Positions 1 to 8,859 of a DNA stretch of 37,308 nucleotides are shown here, piece by piece. The first letter of the stretch is position 1, and the number at the start of each line of letters is the position of its first letter. The stretch covers positions 1 to 37,308 of the forward strand of contig JAFGAF010000392.1 in NCBI GenBank assembly GCA_016933815.1, written 5' to 3'. The DNA comes from Prolixibacteraceae bacterium. Lineage in GTDB: Bacteria; Bacteroidota; Bacteroidia; Bacteroidales; Prolixibacteraceae. Both the position numbers and the translations under genes were made by a program. The notes below the pieces were generated by a model. That model ran no database searches and was not told the origin of the DNA. It was given only the letters and a program-made list of their open reading frames with translations.

Positions 1-429
1 GCCATTGCATCGGCATTTATCAATTATAAAAACAGAATCGACTCACGTTCGGTAATTGCCGGAAACAACAACAACAACAACAACAACTCATCAACAAGCC
101 CACGCCCAAGTATTCCCTCACCTACTATATCGCAAACTACAAACAGTGGCAATTGCTCCGATACAATACAACCAATATCCGAAAAAGTTAAAAATGGCAC
201 ATGGTACGCCTGCCAAATATTAGCCAGTCGGAAACTGTTCGAACGTAACAATAAAGTATTTGATTCGGTAAACAGCAATATCTATGTGCTGTTCGAAAAC
301 GGTTTATATAAGTATTATACCGGTGTTGAACAAAACAAACAAAGCTCAATTGATGTTTTAAAAAATATGCAAAAAACAATTTTTAAAGAATCATTTTTAG
401 TAGTATTCAACAACGGAAAAAAACAATAG
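1..429 (+). CDS. N-acetylmuramoyl-L-alanine amidase, C-terminal part (partial at the 5' edge), Asn-rich linker plus SPOR-like C-terminal domain
   Basis: Frame 1 is open from base 1 to TAG at 427-429: AIASAFINYKNRIDSRSVIAG-N8-SSTSP...NGTWYACQILASRKLF...VLFENGLYKYYTGV...FLVVFNNGKKQ. It resembles the end of an Amidase_3 domain followed by a SPOR-like tail. It is absent from the ORF track because it has no start in the window. Confidence 0.72.
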   Translation, partial: AIASAFINYKNRIDSRSVIAGNNNNNNNNSSTSPRPSIPSPTISQTTNSGNCSDTIQPISEKVKNGTWYACQILASRKLFERNNKVFDSVNSNIYVLFENGLYKYYTGVEQNKQSSIDVLKNMQKTIFKESFLVVFNNGKKQ

Positions 430-1065
430 AAATAAATAAAAACAAGCTCAATTTTTGTAAAGCACAAAACAACAACCCAATAGCAAAAAATGTATTGCAC
501 AACACATAAGCATAGAAGATTAAAATATAAAGCAGTATCAAAAAAACCACTTTTTTTCTTTACAAAAACTATACAGCAATTTTATTGATCTTTTAAATAT
601 TTGTTAAAAAAAATAATTGTGTTTACAGTTAGTTTGCGTTAAGCTAACACTAAAAGCAACTATCATAGGGTATAATGCTTGTTTACTTGCATTAAAATTG
701 CAAAGCAAATTTGTTTCTAATTATATATTATTAAATTAAAATGTTAATTATAAATAATACATAGCTCTTTACAGTTAATATAATTCTAACACCAAAAGAA
801 TCAACTTGTCGAAGACTTTAAAAAAATGAATTAAGAATCAAGACATTAATCAAAAAATTAAACACATATAATTGTATATCAGGCTATTATGAATTTACTT
901 TAAAATTAAATTTTATAAATACTGACACACACAACGTTGCAAATATTTTCAAAAAAACAAGTGGATTTAAATTTTTTTTTCATGTTTTTTTTTCACACTT
1001 TTGTGCGAGAATTACAACCAACACATAATTTCTAATTGCTAAACTAAAGTATTGCATAACCCAAA

Positions 1066-2496
1066 ATGAGTAAGAATCATCACCAAATATGGAGTGATTG
1101 TTTGTCGATTATAAAAGACAATGTACAACCAATAAGTTTCCGTACTTGGTTCGAACCAATCAAACCAATGAAACTTGAAGGCGACATACTAACCATTCAA
1201 GTTCCGAGTCCGTTCTTCTATGAATACTTAGAAGAGCAGTATATTGATATTCTTCGCAAAACACTCAAAAAAACCATTGGCAACAATGCCAAATTGGAAT
1301 ACAATGTAGTGATGAGCGACCATCAACAAAGCAGTGGTTCATACACGGTAAATTACCCGACCAACAACAATGTAAAATTAAACAACAGGCCGGTTTCGGT
1401 TCCTTTAAAAACAGATTCCAATACAATTAAAAACCCTTTTGTAATTCCGGGCATTCAAAAATTACACATTGACCCGCAACTAAAAAAAGACAACACCTTT
1501 GAAAACTATGTTGAAGGAGAATGCAACCGATTAGCGCGTTCGGCTGGTTATGCAGTAGCCCAAAACCCGGGTGGCACAGCATTTAATCCTTTAATGATTT
1601 ACGGCGACAGCGGTTTAGGTAAAACCCACCTTGCCCAGGCAATTGGAATTGAAGTAAAGGAACGTTTTCAGGATAAAGTTGTGCTCTATGTTAATGCCAA
1701 TAAATTTATCACACAATATTCCGAAGCAACACGTAACAATACCCGCAATGATTTTTTACATTTCTATCAAATGATTGATGTATTAATTATTGACGATGTA
1801 CAAGAATTCGCAGGCAAAGAAAAAACACAAGAAACATTCTTCCACATTTTTAATCACTTGCACCAACTTGGGAAACAGCTTATTTTAACATCCGACAAAT
1901 CGCCAATTGAGATAAAAGGCATTGAACAACGTTTATTGTCGCGCTTTAAATGGGGACTTACAACCGACTTGCAAGCACCCGATTTCCAAACAAGGTTATC
2001 GATTTTAAGGAAAAAAACATACAAAGACGGCCTTACTATGCCCGACGATGTATTGGAATATATTGCAAAGAATATTGAAACCAACGTACGCGAACTCGAG
2101 GGAGCATTAATATCGCTACTGGCACAATCAACATTAAACAAACGCGAAATCACTATCGATTTGGCCATTGAACTGATCAATAAAATAATCAAACAAAGCA
2201 AACACGAAATTACGATCGATTATATCCAAAAGACAGTTTGCGATTATTTTAACATGCCATCCGATTCGTTACAATCGAAAACAAGGAAACGCGAAATTGT
2301 TCAAGCCCGCCAAATAGCAATGTTTTTCTCAAAAACACTCACCAAATCGTCGCTGGCATCAATTGGTGCTCAAATTGGGCACAAAGATCATGCTACTGTA
2401 CTGCATGCATGCAAAACGGTAAACAACTTAATTGATACCGATAAGCAGTTCAGAAACGACATTGAAGAAATTGAAAAACGACTAAAAGTACAATAA
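1066..2496 (+). CDS. dnaA: Chromosomal replication initiator protein DnaA
   Basis: N-terminal domain IWSDCLSIIKDNVQPISFRTWFEPI, Walker A GDSGLGKTH, Walker B VLIIDDVQ, domain IV QIGHKDHATVLHACKTV. Confidence 0.98.
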   Translation: MSKNHHQIWSDCLSIIKDNVQPISFRTWFEPIKPMKLEGDILTIQVPSPFFYEYLEEQYIDILRKTLKKTIGNNAKLEYNVVMSDHQQSSGSYTVNYPTNNNVKLNNRPVSVPLKTDSNTIKNPFVIPGIQKLHIDPQLKKDNTFENYVEGECNRLARSAGYAVAQNPGGTAFNPLMIYGDSGLGKTHLAQAIGIEVKERFQDKVVLYVNANKFITQYSEATRNNTRNDFLHFYQMIDVLIIDDVQEFAGKEKTQETFFHIFNHLHQLGKQLILTSDKSPIEIKGIEQRLLSRFKWGLTTDLQAPDFQTRLSILRKKTYKDGLTMPDDVLEYIAKNIETNVRELEGALISLLAQSTLNKREITIDLAIELINKIIKQSKHEITIDYIQKTVCDYFNMPSDSLQSKTRKREIVQARQIAMFFSKTLTKSSLASIGAQIGHKDHATVLHACKTVNNLIDTDKQFRNDIEEIEKRLKVQ

Positions 2497-2502
2497 ACAC
2501 CT

Positions 2503-2532
2503 AAGCAGATCAATAATGATCTGCTTTTTTTT
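2503..2532 (+). terminator. Rho-independent terminator downstream of dnaA
   Basis: AAGCAGATCA-ATAA-TGATCTGCTT followed by a T-run. Confidence 0.88.
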
Positions 2533-2545
2533 AGTTTTTTGCAAC

Positions 2546-3403
2546 ATGATTTTTCTGTGGTTAAGCATCCTTTCTTCTTCGTTAATTTATGTGTTGTTTA
2601 AAATACGTAAACAGCTGGGTATTAATCTAACAGCAATTATCATTATCAACTATTTATTTGCTTCTTTATTTGGTGTGCTTGTTTTCGGTTTCAATAATAC
2701 AATTACTGCCCTTAAAAACTCAAACTGGGGCTGGATGGCCTTAATCATTGGCGTTTTTTTTGTAGTAATGTTTTACCTCATTGGAATTTCGACGCAAAAA
2801 GCAGGCATCGCAATCAGCACAATTGCAACCCGAATGTCAATGATCATTCCCATTTCTGTTTCTGTTTTTATATTTAACGAATCGTTGAGCATTAGCAAAG
2901 CATTAAAAATATCCATTGCGCTATTTGCTGTTTTATTAGCTATTTATCAACCAATTAATAAAACTAAAAAAATAAGCCTGGCCTTATTACCTTTAATTTT
3001 ATTTATAGGTTCAGGCAGCGTCGATACTTTGGTGAAAACAGCTCAGCACATTTTTGTTCCATCAAACGAAGTAACATTTTTTTCAACTGTATTATTTGCC
3101 ACATCGTTTTTGGCATCGTTGTTTTTACCCTTTCTAACACCTGACAATCGGGTTAGTTTTCACACACGAACAATTGTTGCAGGCATTATTTTGGGTGCAG
3201 CCAACTTTGGATCATTGTATTTTTTCATGAACGCTTTGCACCACAGCAAGCTCGACAGTTCCATTGTTTTTGGAATTAACAATCTGGCAATTGTAGCAAT
3301 TTCGTTAACTTTAGGATTTTTAATATTCAAAGAAAAACTTAGTACAATAAATATAGTTGGGATAATACTTTCGTTAATCAGCATAGCACTTTTAAGCTTT
3401 TAA
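2546..3403 (+). CDS. EamA/DMT-superfamily membrane transporter
   Basis: About 10 hydrophobic segments and a C-terminal EamA-like half (LGFLIFKEKLSTINIVGIILSLISIALL). ORF track start 2516 lies in the dnaA terminator, so the next ATG at 2546 (MIFLWLSILSS) is preferred. Confidence 0.75.
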   Translation: MIFLWLSILSSSLIYVLFKIRKQLGINLTAIIIINYLFASLFGVLVFGFNNTITALKNSNWGWMALIIGVFFVVMFYLIGISTQKAGIAISTIATRMSMIIPISVSVFIFNESLSISKALKISIALFAVLLAIYQPINKTKKISLALLPLILFIGSGSVDTLVKTAQHIFVPSNEVTFFSTVLFATSFLASLFLPFLTPDNRVSFHTRTIVAGIILGAANFGSLYFFMNALHHSKLDSSIVFGINNLAIVAISLTLGFLIFKEKLSTINIVGIILSLISIALLSF

Positions 3404-3404
3404 C

Positions 3405-4007
3405 ATGCAAACCGACACATACAATACCATAAAATTGCCTTCGGAAGGCCTTTTCAAAGACAAAGGGAGCAAATTTTTATCATTTGCCTACCCTATCCGT
3501 TCCGAAGATGAAGTAAAACCAATTGTGCAGGAATTAAAAAAACAACACCACAATGCCCGACATCATTGCTTTGCCTACAGGCTGGGCTATGTAGGCGAAA
3601 GCTATCGTGCCAACGACGACGGAGAACCTTCGGGCACTGCAGGCCGGCCAATATTAGGTCAATTGCTCAGCCACAACATTACCAATGTTTTAATTGTTGT
3701 TGTTCGCTATTTTGGCGGAACATTGCTTGGCGTTAGCGGGTTGATCAATGCCTATAAAAATGCCGCAAACGATGCAATTATCAATGCACAAATCGAAGAA
3801 AAAATCATCGAAGACCAATTCAGGCTTACCTTCGATTATCATTTACAAAATATGGTGAACAAAACAATGAAAGATTTTGGCATTGAATTGGCAAACAGCT
3901 CATTCAGCACCAACTGTTGCTATACAATAGCAATAAGGCAAAACGATTGCGAACAAGCACTTGCAGCCTTAGGCAAACTCGATGGGCTTCAGGTTGAGCG
4001 CCTTTAA
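3405..4007 (+). CDS. YigZ/IMPACT family protein
   Basis: KGSKFLSFAYPI...HHNARHHCFAYRLG...NDDGEPSGTAGRPILGQL...NVLIVVVRYFGGTLLGVSGLINAYKNAA is the UPF0029/YigZ signature. Confidence 0.93.
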   Translation: MQTDTYNTIKLPSEGLFKDKGSKFLSFAYPIRSEDEVKPIVQELKKQHHNARHHCFAYRLGYVGESYRANDDGEPSGTAGRPILGQLLSHNITNVLIVVVRYFGGTLLGVSGLINAYKNAANDAIINAQIEEKIIEDQFRLTFDYHLQNMVNKTMKDFGIELANSSFSTNCCYTIAIRQNDCEQALAALGKLDGLQVERL

Positions 4008-4088
4008 AAATATGTTATTAAAAACAAAAAAAACTATCAAAATCAATAATGATTTTTATAATTTAACAACCTATAAAAAAACAATAAA

Positions 4089-5000
4089 ATGCATAAAAGT
4101 AGTTTAATTTCAATAACCGATTTCAGCAAGCATGACTACCTAAAAATCATGAAATTAGCTGCCGAATTCGAGCAAAATCCCAACCAAAATCTTTTAAACG
4201 GCAAAGTAGTTGCGTCGTTATTCTTCGAACCATCAACACGCACCCGCTTAAGTTTCGAAACAGCCATACTTAGGCTAGGCGGCCGAATTATTGGTTTTAG
4301 CGACTCGTCATCGTCGAGTGTTACCAAAGGCGAGACACTGCACGATACCATAAAAATGGTTAGCAATTACGCCGACCTAATTGTGATGAGGCATCCGCTC
4401 GAAGGTAGTGCGCGTTATGCAAGCCAGGTATCTTCGGTGCCAGTTATCAATGCTGGCGATGGAGCCAACCAGCACCCTACCCAAACCTTGCTCGACATGT
4501 ATTCAATTATTAAAACCCAAGGAAGGCTCGACAACATTAATATCTTTTTGGTTGGCGATTTAAAATATGGACGCACCGTTCATTCTCTTCTGCAAGCATT
4601 ATCAGTTTTCGAGAATCCGATTTTTAACTTTATTGCCCCACCCGAGCTGAGCATGCCTGTAGAGTACAAAAAATTCCTCGACCAAAAGGGAATCCGTTAT
4701 TTCGAACATACCGAATTTACCGACATTATAAGTGAAGCCGATATTATTTACATGACACGTGTTCAAAAAGAACGCTTTACCGACCCGATTGAATACGAGA
4801 AAGTTAAAAATGTGTACATACTCAAAAACAAAATGCTGGCCAATACCAAACCGAGTATGCGCATCTTACATCCGCTGCCACGCATTAACGAAATACATAC
4901 CGATGTTGACAGTAACCCACAAGCTTACTACTTTAAGCAAGCCCTAAACGGTGTTTTTACCCGTGAGGCAATTATTACCCATATTTTAGGTTTAAAATAA
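4089..5000 (+). CDS. pyrB: Aspartate carbamoyltransferase catalytic subunit
   Basis: [43 protein letters not shown]. Confidence 0.97.
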   Translation: MHKSSLISITDFSKHDYLKIMKLAAEFEQNPNQNLLNGKVVASLFFEPSTRTRLSFETAILRLGGRIIGFSDSSSSSVTKGETLHDTIKMVSNYADLIVMRHPLEGSARYASQVSSVPVINAGDGANQHPTQTLLDMYSIIKTQGRLDNINIFLVGDLKYGRTVHSLLQALSVFENPIFNFIAPPELSMPVEYKKFLDQKGIRYFEHTEFTDIISEADIIYMTRVQKERFTDPIEYEKVKNVYILKNKMLANTKPSMRILHPLPRINEIHTDVDSNPQAYYFKQALNGVFTREAIITHILGLK

Positions 5001-5012
5001 ATCAAAACAATC

Positions 5013-5465
5013 ATGGACAAAGCATTACAAGTTAGCGCCATAAAAGACGGCACAGTAATTGACCACATACCGGCCAACAGGCTTTTCGAAGTTATCAACA
5101 TACTGCAACTCCATAAATGCATGGAAATGATCACCTTCGGAACCAACCTCGACAGCAAACAGCTTGGCAAGAAAGCCATCATAAAAGTATCGAACCGTTT
5201 TTTTAAAGAGAAAGAGATTGATAAAATTGCACTAATTGCCCCTCATGCAAAGCTAAATACAATAAAAAACTACGAGGTAGTAGAAAAAAGAGTTGTTGAA
5301 ATACCCGACGAAATTATAGGTATTGCCAACTGTTTCAACCCAAAATGCATCACCAATCACGAGAAAATTGAAACACATTTTATGGTCGTATCGAAGAAAC
5401 CCATTGAGCTTAAATGCATGTTTTGCGAAAAAATCACCAACGAAAACCAAGTTGTTATTAAATAG
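5013..5465 (+). CDS. pyrI: Aspartate carbamoyltransferase regulatory subunit
   Basis: VSAIKDGTVIDHIPA start and C-terminal zinc site CFNPKC...LKCMFC; immediately follows pyrB. Confidence 0.97.
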   Translation: MDKALQVSAIKDGTVIDHIPANRLFEVINILQLHKCMEMITFGTNLDSKQLGKKAIIKVSNRFFKEKEIDKIALIAPHAKLNTIKNYEVVEKRVVEIPDEIIGIANCFNPKCITNHEKIETHFMVVSKKPIELKCMFCEKITNENQVVIK

Positions 5466-5474
5466 CATACATAT

Positions 5475-5930
5475 ATGAATATCGAAAAAATATTAAAAGA
5501 AATATCTGAAATAATAAATTCAAACCAAAACCGCAACGATATTTTACAAAGTGTTGCCAAGCTCTTAAAAACCGAAGTAGCTCATTACAATTGGGTTGGT
5601 TTTTATATTTTCGACAAGCAAAGCCAAACATTGATACTTGGCTCCTATGTTGGCAAAGCAACCGAACACACCCACATACCCATTGGCAAGGGCGTTTGCG
5701 GTCAAGTTGCGCAAAACAAACAAACCATGATTGTGCAGGATGTTTCGGCCATTGACAACTACATTGCTTGCAGTCTCGATGTTTTGTCCGAAATTGTTGT
5801 TCCCATTATTCTTAACAACGAGTTTGTAGCCGAAATAGATATCGATTCGCACGCGCAAGCGCCTTTTACCAGCGCCGACAAAGAATTGCTTGAACAAATT
5901 GCACTAATGCTTACGCATCTTTTTGTTTGA
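5475..5930 (+). CDS. GAF-domain protein, free-methionine-(R)-sulfoxide reductase-like
   Basis: NWVGFYIFD...IPIGKGVCGQVAQ...DNYIACSLDVLSEIVVPI...AEIDIDS resembles the YebR/fRMsr family. Confidence 0.85.
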   Translation: MNIEKILKEISEIINSNQNRNDILQSVAKLLKTEVAHYNWVGFYIFDKQSQTLILGSYVGKATEHTHIPIGKGVCGQVAQNKQTMIVQDVSAIDNYIACSLDVLSEIVVPIILNNEFVAEIDIDSHAQAPFTSADKELLEQIALMLTHLFV

Positions 5931-5959
5931 GTTACGCAGAATAATTAAAACAACGGCCT

Positions 5960-8047
5960 ATGTGCATATTCCAAACCAAATATCTGCTTGTTTTATTTTC
6001 ACTCTTATTAATCAATTCCCATAGTCTTTTTGCCCAAAGCATTAACGGGCAACTTACCACCAGCGACCAATATACAAGAAAAGCAATAGAACTTGTAGCC
6101 GAAGGGCAAACCGAACTTGCACGCAACGAAATCCCAAAAGGAATTGAACTGGCAAAAGAAGAGATGAATGCCCACAACGAAGCTATTCTCAACTACTTAT
6201 TGGCCGATTGCCACTACTATGAAAATAACTTTAGAACAGCCATTGAATTATATACTGAAACTACTAAAGCTTTTGAACAACTTCACGACACAGTTTATTG
6301 GCTTCGAAGTTTAAACAGCATAGGTCTAATTCATAATCTTGAAGAAAACAACAGTGAATCGCTCAAGTTCCTGACCCAAGGAATTGAAATTGCCAATCAA
6401 GTTAAACATCCCAACTACGACATTCTGCACCAAAAGCTTATGATATTAACCAATATTATAAACGTTTATAATCAAACCAACGATTTTGAAAAGGGCATCA
6501 AAATAAGTAACGAAGCAATTGGAATTGCTTTACAAATAAACGATTCGACCCGCTTAGGAAATTTATACAACGCGCTTGGCATATCGCATCGAAAAATGGA
6601 TGAAACCGACAAAGCCATTTCTTATTACGAAAAAGCCGGCAAAATTTTCAATCAACTCAACGATCAATTCACCTATTCATTTGTACTGAACAATATTGCA
6701 AGCCTATACGAATACAGGAACAGCAACGATTCAGCACTTTACTATTACACCCTGGCACACAATGGTTTTAAAGCCCAAAGCTATCCTTTTGGAATTGCAA
6801 AAACCGAATATGGTTTAACTGCTATTTATGCTCTTGAGAACAAAATGCAAAAAGCGCAACAGCATTTCGAGAATGCAGTAAAAACAGCCTCTGAATACAA
6901 TTTCAACGATATACTTATCGATGTTTTATTCGATTTTTCGGAATTTGAATACAACAATCAGAATTACAAAAATGCTTACCAATTGATTAAACAATACCTC
7001 ACTTTAAACGACAGCATTTATTCCATTGAAAAAGAAAAAGAAATTGCCAATTTGAAATCGAAATACGAATTAAGTATAATCGAAAACGAATTAAACAATC
7101 TTAAATCGGAAAATTTGAAGCAAACTTATAACATGTCTCTCAAAATAAGACAGTTTCAAATTGCACTCATTTTTATTGTTTTTTTAATAGCAATTGCAGC
7201 CACTATTTTCATTTATTACAGGCAAAAGAATAAAGCGAATATGTTATTAGCTGAAAAAAACATTCAAATTGAAAAACAAAACGACAAACTGATTAAAGCA
7301 AATGCCGAAACCGAAAAAGCCAACAAAAAGCTACAACAATCGAGGCACGAGCTAATGTTATCGAACCAACTAAAAGACAGGTTCTTCTCGGTTTTGGCAC
7401 ACGATCTGCAAAATCCTTTTCATCACGTAATAGGGTTCAGCAAACTGCTATCGGATTATTACGATACACTTAGTGCCGAAGAAAGAAAAAATATGGCTAC
7501 CGACATACACCAATCAACAACAAACATTAACCAACTGCTCGACAATTTATTGGAATGGAACAAGGCACAAACCGGCGATTTTAGTTTCAATTGCGAAAAT
7601 GTAATTGTAAACCAATTAATTGACAACAGCATTACACTATTATCAACTGCTGCCAGAAAGAAATCAATTGAGTTAATTAAAGTTTACACCGATGAGGTTC
7701 AAATAAAAGCCGACACAAAAATGCTCGAAACAATTTTTCGGAATTTACTCAATAACAGCATAAAATTTACCAACATAGGAGGTAAAATAAAAATTGACGC
7801 CTACACCGACGACGAAAACTTTTATGGAAAAATTGAAGATAACGGAGTTGGAATTGATCCAAAACAACTAAAAAAACTATTCAGGATCGATTCAAAATTT
7901 AAAACTAACGGAACAGCCAACGAGAAAGGTACCGGGCTGGGCTTAAACATTTGCTACGAATTCATAAAGTACCACAAGGGAAAAATATGGGCAGAAAGCA
8001 CGCCCGGGAAAGGCTCAACATTTTATTTCTCAATACCAAAAAGCTAA
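5960..8047 (+). CDS. TPR-containing sensor histidine kinase (signal peptide, TPRs, one TM segment, HisKA, HATPase)
   Basis: N-terminal signal sequence, TPR-like helices, TM QIALIFIVFLIAIAATIFIYY, H-box FFSVLAHDLQNPFHHVIGFSKLL, N box RNLLNNSIKFTN, DNGVGID and GTGLGLNI. Confidence 0.93.
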   Translation: MCIFQTKYLLVLFSLLLINSHSLFAQSINGQLTTSDQYTRKAIELVAEGQTELARNEIPKGIELAKEEMNAHNEAILNYLLADCHYYENNFRTAIELYTETTKAFEQLHDTVYWLRSLNSIGLIHNLEENNSESLKFLTQGIEIANQVKHPNYDILHQKLMILTNIINVYNQTNDFEKGIKISNEAIGIALQINDSTRLGNLYNALGISHRKMDETDKAISYYEKAGKIFNQLNDQFTYSFVLNNIASLYEYRNSNDSALYYYTLAHNGFKAQSYPFGIAKTEYGLTAIYALENKMQKAQQHFENAVKTASEYNFNDILIDVLFDFSEFEYNNQNYKNAYQLIKQYLTLNDSIYSIEKEKEIANLKSKYELSIIENELNNLKSENLKQTYNMSLKIRQFQIALIFIVFLIAIAATIFIYYRQKNKANMLLAEKNIQIEKQNDKLIKANAETEKANKKLQQSRHELMLSNQLKDRFFSVLAHDLQNPFHHVIGFSKLLSDYYDTLSAEERKNMATDIHQSTTNINQLLDNLLEWNKAQTGDFSFNCENVIVNQLIDNSITLLSTAARKKSIELIKVYTDEVQIKADTKMLETIFRNLLNNSIKFTNIGGKIKIDAYTDDENFYGKIEDNGVGIDPKQLKKLFRIDSKFKTNGTANEKGTGLGLNICYEFIKYHKGKIWAESTPGKGSTFYFSIPKS

Positions 8048-8048
8048 A

Positions 8049-8246
8049 TCAGTTCTCAGGTTTAGGTTTCACATGGCTCCTGTCTCTCTTCATTGGTACA
8101 ACTACAATTTCGGAGTTACAATTCCAACATTTATAAATACGGCACGACACACATGCAAAGCAATTGGAACAAACCCGTTCAAGATCTTGTTCCAAATATC
8201 GATGACCACACTTGTTGCATGTAATCCAATGCTCATTCTTTTCCAT
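8049..8246 (-). CDS. Small Cys-rich zinc-ribbon protein
   Basis: MEKNEHWITCNKCGHRYLEQDLERVCSNCFACVSCRIYKCWNCNSEIVVVPMKR; four CxxC pairs. ATG at 8246 is preferred over the upstream TTG at 8252. Overlaps the end of the GNAT gene. Confidence 0.65.
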   Translation of the reverse strand: MEKNEHWITCNKCGHRYLEQDLERVCSNCFACVSCRIYKCWNCNSEIVVVPMKRDRSHVKPKPEN

Positions 8247-8694
8247 CCTCAATCACTTTTAATAATTCAATTCTCGACTCAAATTCAGGTTCTTTCGCTT
8301 CGAAACCAATTATCGAAAAACCATTTTTCAATGCAAAACGAAGCATGTTAACATGTTTGTTTCGGGTTTTAAACCTAATTGACCTGAAAAATTTCATTCG
8401 TGCTTGTTCTTCAAGTTTATTTAACAAGCCCAAAGCCACTCCTTGGTTACGAAAAGGAGGCAACACAGCTCCAAGCCACGAATAAACCGACCCGTCGAAA
8501 TAACGATTATATGCAACTTTACAGCCGATAATTTTACCGGCATATTCAGCCACAATAATAATCGATTCGACATTGGCAAGGCGATTTAAAATCATTTCGA
8601 CTGAGAATTCACCATCGAATTCAGGTATTTGGTTCAACAAATCAGCCACAACATCAATTTCTGATTTTGAAAGTAAACAATACTTTATTCCCAT
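8233..8694 (-). CDS. GNAT-family N-acetyltransferase
   Basis: IIIVAEYAGKIIGCKVAYN...WLGAVLPPFRNQGVALGLLNKLEEQAR...FKTRNKHVNMLRFALKNGFSIIGFE. ATG at 8694 (MGIKYCLLS). Confidence 0.85.
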   Translation of the reverse strand: MGIKYCLLSKSEIDVVADLLNQIPEFDGEFSVEMILNRLANVESIIIVAEYAGKIIGCKVAYNRYFDGSVYSWLGAVLPPFRNQGVALGLLNKLEEQARMKFFRSIRFKTRNKHVNMLRFALKNGFSIIGFEAKEPEFESRIELLKVIEDGKE

Positions 8695-8740
8695 AAAAAA
8701 ACAGGTTTTAAATACAGTAAAAACGACAAACAAATAAGCT

Positions 8741-8748
8741 CAAAAATA
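8741..8748 (-). promoter_or_regulatory. Candidate Bacteroidota -7 element for the GNAT gene
   Basis: CAAAAATA on + equals TATTTTTG on - (TAnnTTTG); no clear -33. Confidence 0.35.
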
Positions 8749-8831
8749 TACAGCCAAAGCATTAAAAACAATACATTTCAATTGATCAATCATTTTTCGA
8801 TTATTTAACAGCCCAAGTTATTGAATATTGT

Positions 8832-8839
8832 TAAATTTG
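8832..8839 (+). promoter_or_regulatory. Candidate -7 element for nadC
   Basis: TAAATTTG matches TAnnTTTG, 21 bp before ATG 8860. Confidence 0.45.
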
Positions 8840-8859
8840 CAGCCTCAAATATCAAAACA

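Noticed and set aside
24-500. Three minus-strand ORFs (24-278, 188-379, 315-500)
   Set aside because: They are antisense to the amidase C-terminal frame (1-429), which is open and recognisable on +.
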